Shown: piece by piece, positions 14,184 through 18,367 of the stretch
How positions within the stretch are numbered: the stretch's first letter is position 1
Layout of the letters: each line of letters opens with the position of its first letter
DNA from: JBEIVB01 sp040374085
GTDB lineage: Bacteria > Bacteroidota > Bacteroidia > UBA4408
NCBI GenBank assembly: GCA_040374085.1
Contig: JBEIVB010000049.1
Coordinates: forward strand, 1-18,367
Direction: 5' to 3'
DNA length: 18,367 nucleotides
Translations under genes and position numbers: made by a program
Notes under the pieces: model-generated
Database searches by the model: none
What the model was told of the DNA's origin: nothing
The model's input: the letters and a program-made list of their open reading frames with translations, nothing else

Positions 14184-14980
14184 CCACCCCGCACATTCCC
14201 TCTTCCGAAACCCTCGTTGCCGAGCTTCAAGACCGGGTGCTTACCCTAACCTTGAACCGTCCGGAAAAGCTCAACGCCCTTAACATTGCACTTATAGATG
14301 AGCTGCACCGGGCCCTGGAAGCCGCAGCCCGCAACCCTGAGGTAGGCGTGGTCATTGTAACCGGATCGGGCAGCAAAGCCTTTGTTGCCGGCGCCGACAT
14401 ATCGGAGTTTGCCCATTTCACTCCCGAGCAGGGCATGCAACTGAGTGCAGAGGGGCACCGCAAACTCTTCTCCTACGCCGAGCAGTTTCCAAAACCCGTG
14501 ATTGCCGCCATAAACGGCTTTGCCCTGGGTGGCGGTCTGGAGTTGGCCTTGGGTTGCCACATCCGCGTAGCCTCTGAAACCGCCAAGCTGGGCTTTCCTG
14601 AGCTGAACCTGGGCGTGATACCCGGTTACGGCGGTACCCAGCGCCTGGCTCACCTGGTAGGCAAAGGCAAAGCCCTGGAAATGATCCTCACCACCGACAT
14701 GGTTACCGCTGCAGAGGCCCACCGCCTTGGATTGGTGAACCACGTGGTTGCCCCCGAAAACCTTCTGCCCTTCTGCATGGAGATGGCAAAAAAAATGACC
14801 GTAAAAAGCCCCCTGGCACTGCGCACCGCCCTCACCACCATCTTAGCCGGCTATGCCCACAGCCAGGGCGGACTCGAAACCGAAATCGAAGCCTTTGGAG
14901 CTTGCTTTGGTACCGAAGACTTCAAAGAAGGCGTTTCGGCCTTTCTCGAAAAACGCAAAGCCGTTTTCACCGGCAAATAA
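14180..14980 (+). CDS. Enoyl-CoA hydratase/isomerase (crotonase) family protein
   Basis: A 266-aa protein that adds water to 2-enoyl-CoA, in fatty-acid or branched-chain acyl-CoA breakdown. The family landmarks are NRPEKLNALN, the oxyanion-hole segment AGADISEF and GGGLELALGC. Both hydratase glutamates are present: E121 (GLELAL) and E141 (FPELNLG), followed by IPGYGGTQRL. ATG 14180 is chosen for the ATGA overlap with the B12-binding gene (14180-14183) and because the alignment starts just after; a longer in-frame opening at 14153 is less likely. Coupling to a B12-binding mutase-type subunit suggests a shared acyl-CoA pathway, such as propionate or branched-chain amino-acid use, by inference only. 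Confidence 0.92.
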   Translation: MTTPHIPSSETLVAELQDRVLTLTLNRPEKLNALNIALIDELHRALEAAARNPEVGVVIVTGSGSKAFVAGADISEFAHFTPEQGMQLSAEGHRKLFSYAEQFPKPVIAAINGFALGGGLELALGCHIRVASETAKLGFPELNLGVIPGYGGTQRLAHLVGKGKALEMILTTDMVTAAEAHRLGLVNHVVAPENLLPFCMEMAKKMTVKSPLALRTALTTILAGYAHSQGGLETEIEAFGACFGTEDFKEGVSAFLEKRKAVFTGK

Positions 14981-14998
14981 CCTGCATCTGAACCGGGC

Positions 14999-16459
14999 AT
15001 GAGCAACCCCATACGGCGCTTAGCCTCGCAAACCGCTGTGTATGGCCTAAGCAGCATGGTGGGCCGTTTGCTCAATTACCTGCTTACCCCGCTCTACACC
15101 TACGCCTTTGCGCCGGATTCATACGGTGTGGTGGTGGAGCTCTACACCTACACCTCTTTTCTGGCTGTGCTCCTTACCTACGGCATGGAAACCGCCTACT
15201 TCCGATTCATGAACCAGCACCCCGAGCCGGGCGATGTGTTTACCACCGCGGCCCGAAGCCTCTTGGTTTCCACACTTCTGTTTGTGGCGGTGGCCTTGTA
15301 TGCCGTCCCGGACCTGGCCTCAACCCTGGGCTACCACCAGCATCCGGAGTATCTGCATTGGTTCATCGGCATCATCGCCCTCGACACCCTGTGCACCTTG
15401 CCCTTTGCCCGCTTGCGGCAAGAGCAGAAACCCCTCACCTTTGCCTTGCTGCGCCTGGGAAACATTGGATTGAATGTGCTCCTAAACCTTTTCTTTATAA
15501 AATGGGCGCCGGCCATAACCCACGGAAACGCCACCTGGTGGTACAACCCCAACATAGGCGTGGGCTACATCTTCCTGTCCAACCTCATTGCCTCTGCCGC
15601 CACCACTTTATGCTTTTTGCCCATGGCCCTGCGCACATCAGGGAAATGGAATCCGGCATTATTAAAAACCATGTTGGCCTACGCGTGGCCCCTCTTGCTG
15701 GCCGGACTGGCAAGCATGATCAACGAAACCCTAGACCGGGTGCTTCTTAAATTTTTGTTGCCGCCCGGATCCAATGTAATGGCTCAATTGGGCATATATG
15801 GCGCATGCTATAAAATTGCCATCATTCTTACCATATTCATTCAAACCTACCGCTATGCAGCCGAACCCTTCTTCTTCAGCCATGCGCGCGAAACCGACAA
15901 CAGACACTTGTATGCCAACACCATGCAGGTATTTGTGGCGGTATGCGTATTTATTATGCTGTGCACCACCTTACTGATGCCCGTGGTGGAGCAATTCATT
16001 GGCGAACCCTACCGCGTGGGGTTGGCCGTGGTGCCCATTCTCCTCTTGGCCAACGCCTGCTTAGGTATATATTACAACCTTTCCATTTGGTACAAACTAT
16101 CGGGCAAAACCCTCTACGGAGCGTATTTAACGGGCATTGGAGCCGTGGTTACCCTGGTATTAAATGCCGTCTTGATCCCGCGTTTGGGCTACCTCGGCGC
16201 CGCCTGGGCAACCCTGGCCTGCTATGCCACCATCATGATCCTGTCGTACCTGTGGGGCCAAAAGCATTTTCCGGTTCCCTACCGGTTGGGGCGCTTGGGT
16301 ACGTATGCCATGCTAATGCTGGTGCTGTATGCGCTTGGTACCTACATCCTGCAACATTTGGCCACGCCTACTGCCTTGGCCCTAAACGCGGGTTTGTGTT
16401 TGGCCTTTGCCGGGTTTGCCTATAGATTGGAGAAGGCCGAATTGAACCTTTTTTCATAA
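14999..16459 (+). CDS. Polysaccharide flippase (Wzx/MATE-like)
   Basis: A 486-aa inner-membrane protein of the oligosaccharide flippase family with about 12-14 helices. The N-terminal signature LASQTAVYGLSSMVGRLLNYLLTPLYT is typical of Bacteroidota members, and the middle block WPLLLAGLASMINETLDRVLL is the family's conserved helix with a charged pair. It moves lipid-linked saccharides across the membrane for surface polysaccharide, O-antigen or lipid modification. It starts 18 nt after the hydratase stop, so it may be read from the same transcript. No glycosyltransferases adjoin, so the substrate is unknown. Confidence 0.93.
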   Translation: MSNPIRRLASQTAVYGLSSMVGRLLNYLLTPLYTYAFAPDSYGVVVELYTYTSFLAVLLTYGMETAYFRFMNQHPEPGDVFTTAARSLLVSTLLFVAVALYAVPDLASTLGYHQHPEYLHWFIGIIALDTLCTLPFARLRQEQKPLTFALLRLGNIGLNVLLNLFFIKWAPAITHGNATWWYNPNIGVGYIFLSNLIASAATTLCFLPMALRTSGKWNPALLKTMLAYAWPLLLAGLASMINETLDRVLLKFLLPPGSNVMAQLGIYGACYKIAIILTIFIQTYRYAAEPFFFSHARETDNRHLYANTMQVFVAVCVFIMLCTTLLMPVVEQFIGEPYRVGLAVVPILLLANACLGIYYNLSIWYKLSGKTLYGAYLTGIGAVVTLVLNAVLIPRLGYLGAAWATLACYATIMILSYLWGQKHFPVPYRLGRLGTYAMLMLVLYALGTYILQHLATPTALALNAGLCLAFAGFAYRLEKAELNLFS

Positions 16460-16820
16460 TCTTGGAAATATAATTCCCAGACCAAAATAAACTCCTTCGG
16501 ACTGCAGTTTGTCTCCAAACGTACCTACCCCCTACCCTTCTAGGGCATTGTAAGATGTGGCCTTAGCGGTAGGAAACAAAAAGGTTTCCACTGATTGTAC
16601 AAACCTATTCGAAGGACTTACCCAATGGCAAGGAATTGAGTTCCCCAAGGCTACACCAGCATCTGGCATAAACTTCAAAAGGTTTTGCGCAAAGGGTGAT
16701 GATGGTGCGCCACTGCCGAAAGGTTGTTTGATTAATGGATACCGGGGGGGGGCCACCAAGGGTATGCCAATGGAAACAGTAAAGAAACTAGTTTCTGCGC
16801 TTTGAGGAATTTTTCCTCCC
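16454..16820 (-). pseudogene. Possible decayed outer-membrane protein C-terminus
   Basis: On the minus strand one frame stays open from about 16820 to a TAG at 16532-16534, then continues in the same frame to a TGA at 16454-16456. The end reads GTFGDKLQSEGVYFGLGII followed by FPRL, which looks like the last strands of an outer-membrane barrel, and the upstream part has a similar strand-like stretch, SFFTVSIGIPLV. The stop falls inside the flippase's last codons. A run of nine G's (16744-16752) also lies here. I cannot identify the parent gene. A GTG-initiated plus-strand frame (16557-16805) is an alternative reading with no family resemblance. Composition is less GC-rich than the flanking genes. 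Confidence 0.3.
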
Positions 16821-16850
16821 TCATCTGCGCAAATTGAAGGGAACCCTTAC

Positions 16851-16881
16851 TTTGGTTCGGAAATCAAAATCGCCATCTTTC
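16851..16881 (+). promoter_or_regulatory. Candidate promoter of gluQ
   Basis: TTTG at 16851-16854, a 19-nt spacer, then CATCTTTC (16874-16881), a two-mismatch version of TAnnTTTG. The spacing fits the Bacteroidota consensus. Only 6 nt separate it from ATG 16888, again implying an almost leaderless message and supporting that start codon over the earlier TTG at 16834. Confidence 0.4.
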
Positions 16882-16887
16882 GCTGCC

Positions 16888-17778
16888 ATGCTCACGCGCT
16901 TAGCCCCTACCCCAAGCGGTTTCTTGCACGAAGGAAATCTCTACAACTTCCTATACAACTGGTTGTGGGCGCGCGCTAACGGTGGGCAGGTGCTGCTGAG
17001 AATAGACGATGCCGATGCCACCCGATTTCGTCCGGCTCATCTCGATGATATTTTCTATACGCTGGACTGGATGGGGTTGGATTGGGATGTTGGTCCAACC
17101 GGACCCGATGATTTTATGCGAAGCTGGTCTCAATCCACGCGAATGGGCCACTACCACCAACTGCTCGGGGAATTGCGCGAGCAGGGGTTGGTTTTTGCGT
17201 GCACGTGTTCACGCAAGCAGCTTGCCGATGCCGGCGCAGCGCTGGTTTACCCGGGAATTTGCCAAACCAAGGGCCTTTCTCTCGACCAGCCCGATGCGGG
17301 TTGGCGTTTTCTACTTACCAACGAGGGCAGGGTTGTTTTCGAAGACCGGTTGATGGGAAAGCAATGCATAGACCTCCAAGAAGCCACTGGCGCTTTTGTG
17401 GTGAGGCGGCGCGACGGCATTCCGGCTTACCAGGTATGCAGCTTAGCCGATGATCTTTTCTTTGGTGTTACCCACGCCGCGCGGGGCCGCGATTTGCTTG
17501 TTTCTACAGCCTGTCAGATGGTGCTGGCTGATGCCCTAAACAAAACGGAGTTTTTACACACTCAGTTTATGCATCATCCTTTATTGCTGGATGAGCATGG
17601 GCAAAAACTATCCAAGTCGGCCGGAAATGCCCTTGGCAACAGGGGTAAGAAAAAAGAGGAACTGCACGCGCTTTTGGGAAGTTTTGCTGCCTTTGTAGGC
17701 TTGAGAGAACATGCGCAAGCGCTCACCCTCGAAGAACTGCTTACCTCTGCTAAAGAGCATAATCTCTTTGCAATGTAA
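16888..17778 (+). CDS. gluQ: Glutamyl-queuosine tRNA(Asp) synthetase
   Basis: A 296-aa class I synthetase paralogue that activates glutamate and attaches it to queuosine at position 34 of tRNA-Asp. It equals the catalytic half of GltX without the anticodon-binding domain, which is the normal GluQ layout and length. The HIGH-like motif is SGFLHEGN (residues 10-17), followed by the glutamate-site block LLRIDDADATRF. The zinc ligands are C105, C107, Y121 and C125 (CTC...YPGIC), and the KMSKS-type loop is KLSKS (240-244). ATG 16888 is preferred to TTG 16834: RLAPTPSG directly follows, as in the family, and a promoter lies between the two. It is monocistronic, ended by the hairpin at 17827. Confidence 0.92.
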   Translation: MLTRLAPTPSGFLHEGNLYNFLYNWLWARANGGQVLLRIDDADATRFRPAHLDDIFYTLDWMGLDWDVGPTGPDDFMRSWSQSTRMGHYHQLLGELREQGLVFACTCSRKQLADAGAALVYPGICQTKGLSLDQPDAGWRFLLTNEGRVVFEDRLMGKQCIDLQEATGAFVVRRRDGIPAYQVCSLADDLFFGVTHAARGRDLLVSTACQMVLADALNKTEFLHTQFMHHPLLLDEHGQKLSKSAGNALGNRGKKKEELHALLGSFAAFVGLREHAQALTLEELLTSAKEHNLFAM

Positions 17779-17826
17779 TACACGCGCAACCAAGTCACCC
17801 AGCTCATCCTTGGGCCATGATTGAAA

Positions 17827-17859
17827 AAAAAGGGGGCTGAAGTGTTCAGCCCCCTTTTT
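17827..17859. terminator. Strong bidirectional intrinsic terminator
   Basis: The stem AAAAAGGGGGCTGAA / TTCAGCCCCCTTTTT (17827-17841 with 17845-17859) has a GTG loop, with A's on one side and T's on the other. It lies between the convergent gluQ and T9SS-cargo genes and can end transcription from both. Confidence 0.93.
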
Positions 17860-17898
17860 ATCTACCTGTTTATACGTGTAACGTTGCCGCGGCCACCT

Positions 17899-18367
17899 TT
17901 ACGGCATCACCACTTTTATTACCTCTCTCTGATTGCCCATCATGGCCTGCACCAAGAACGTGCCGTGCATTTCGGGAAGCGGTATGCGAACGATTCCGCT
18001 TTGACCCGATACCGTGGTTTCGAATACCTTCTGGCCCAGCACATTGCGCACGTCCAACTGTGTTCCGGAGCTGTTCATGCCCGGCTGAAGGTACACTACC
18101 CCATCTTGATAATATAAGTTTCCGTTGATGTTTTCCCCGCCATTGTCTGCCTTCGTTTCGGATGGAGTTATGTGCAGGAAAAGACGGCCCGCTACCTCTC
18201 CTTGTGGAAGGCTCAAGTGGTGAGGCTGACCCGGCTCTAAGCGCTCAAACACATTCAACGTGCGGTCTTCCAGCCAAATGCTCTCCCCTTGTGCCCAGCT
18301 CTCGGTTTGCACCAACAAATGCGCCGAACCCGCCTGAGGAACATCCAACAGCAAAGGCAAGCAACGG
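17899..18367 (-). CDS. T9SS cargo protein, C-terminal part (runs off the window)
   Basis: The reading frame is open to the window edge with no stop upstream, so this is the last 156 or so residues of a longer protein. The final 75 residues are a type A T9SS sorting domain: LYYQDGVVYLQPG, LDVRNVLGQKVFETTVSG, IRIPLPEM-like strand and FLVQAMMGNQREVIKVV. The part before it is beta-rich (AHLLVQTESWAQGESIWLEDR, VAGRLFLHITPSE), of the kind that precedes sorting domains in large adhesins, peptidases and metal-binding surface proteins. The functional domain is outside the window, so its role is unknown. Its 3' end faces gluQ across the shared terminator. Confidence 0.85.
   Translation of the reverse strand, partial: RCLPLLLDVPQAGSAHLLVQTESWAQGESIWLEDRTLNVFERLEPGQPHHLSLPQGEVAGRLFLHITPSETKADNGGENINGNLYYQDGVVYLQPGMNSSGTQLDVRNVLGQKVFETTVSGQSGIVRIPLPEMHGTFLVQAMMGNQREVIKVVMP

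Noticed and set aside
1..18367. CRISPR array, insertion sequence or phage genes
   Set aside because: I saw no regularly spaced repeats, transposase, integrase or phage structural proteins. The only repeats are the terminator pair, the 10-bp phased motif and a 12-mer pair.

Overview
The window is from a member of the Bacteroidota, probably a rhodopsin-bearing lineage near the Flavobacteriales. The evidence is the type IX secretion (T9SS) C-terminal sorting domains, lipoproteins with Bacteroidota-style lipoboxes, promoters of the TTTG/TAnnTTTG kind, few Shine-Dalgarno sites, the DUF6934 and DUF4465 families, and a flavobacterial-type proton-pumping rhodopsin. I cannot name the genus. Most of the window is GC-rich with GC-rich wobble positions. 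The rhodopsin, the DUF6934 module and the stretches 1-1000 and 16460-16830 are visibly poorer in GC.

Layout. 1-1017 has no convincing gene; it holds a minus-strand-oriented terminator-like hairpin, a 32-bp near-palindrome built on a 10-bp repeat, and a possible 15-codon leader ORF. 1018-1734 is a green-type DTE proteorhodopsin followed by a strong 16-bp terminator. 2031-2696 (minus) is a two-gene module (DUF6934 plus a small partner) with its own promoter; a second, 37/39-identical terminator lies on its far side. 2919-8342 (minus) is a six-gene operon behind a cobalamin riboswitch (about 8463-8660): a BtuB-like TonB-dependent receptor, a T9SS-sorted DUF4465 protein, a second T9SS-sorted surface protein, a YkoF/MTH1187-type small ligand-binding protein, a BtuG-like beta-propeller lipoprotein that carries a 1-nt frameshift, and an 81-aa protein. 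All the genes after the receptor are packed with 4- or 8-bp overlaps or a 10-bp gap. 8723-9996 (minus) is a DMT-family exporter coupled to a small lipoprotein. Divergently, 10052-13726 is a very large NtrY-like membrane histidine kinase. Next come a stand-alone B12-binding domain of the methylmalonyl-CoA mutase type, ATGA-coupled to an enoyl-CoA hydratase, and a Wzx-type flippase. 16454-16820 looks like the decayed end of a minus-strand outer-membrane protein gene. 16888-17778 is gluQ (glutamyl-queuosine tRNA-Asp synthetase), ended by a bidirectional terminator, and the window closes with the C-terminal part of another T9SS cargo on the minus strand.

The unifying theme is vitamin B12. The riboswitch operon looks like a surface capture and import system for cobalamin, and the coenzyme-B12-binding protein at 13773 is a plausible consumer. 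No BtuCDF inner-membrane transporter and no cobalamin synthesis gene is present in the window. No retinal or carotenoid synthesis gene accompanies the rhodopsin. The best candidates for something undescribed are the T9SS version of the B12 capture locus with its YkoF-like and 81-aa members, and the terminator-flanked DUF6934 module.
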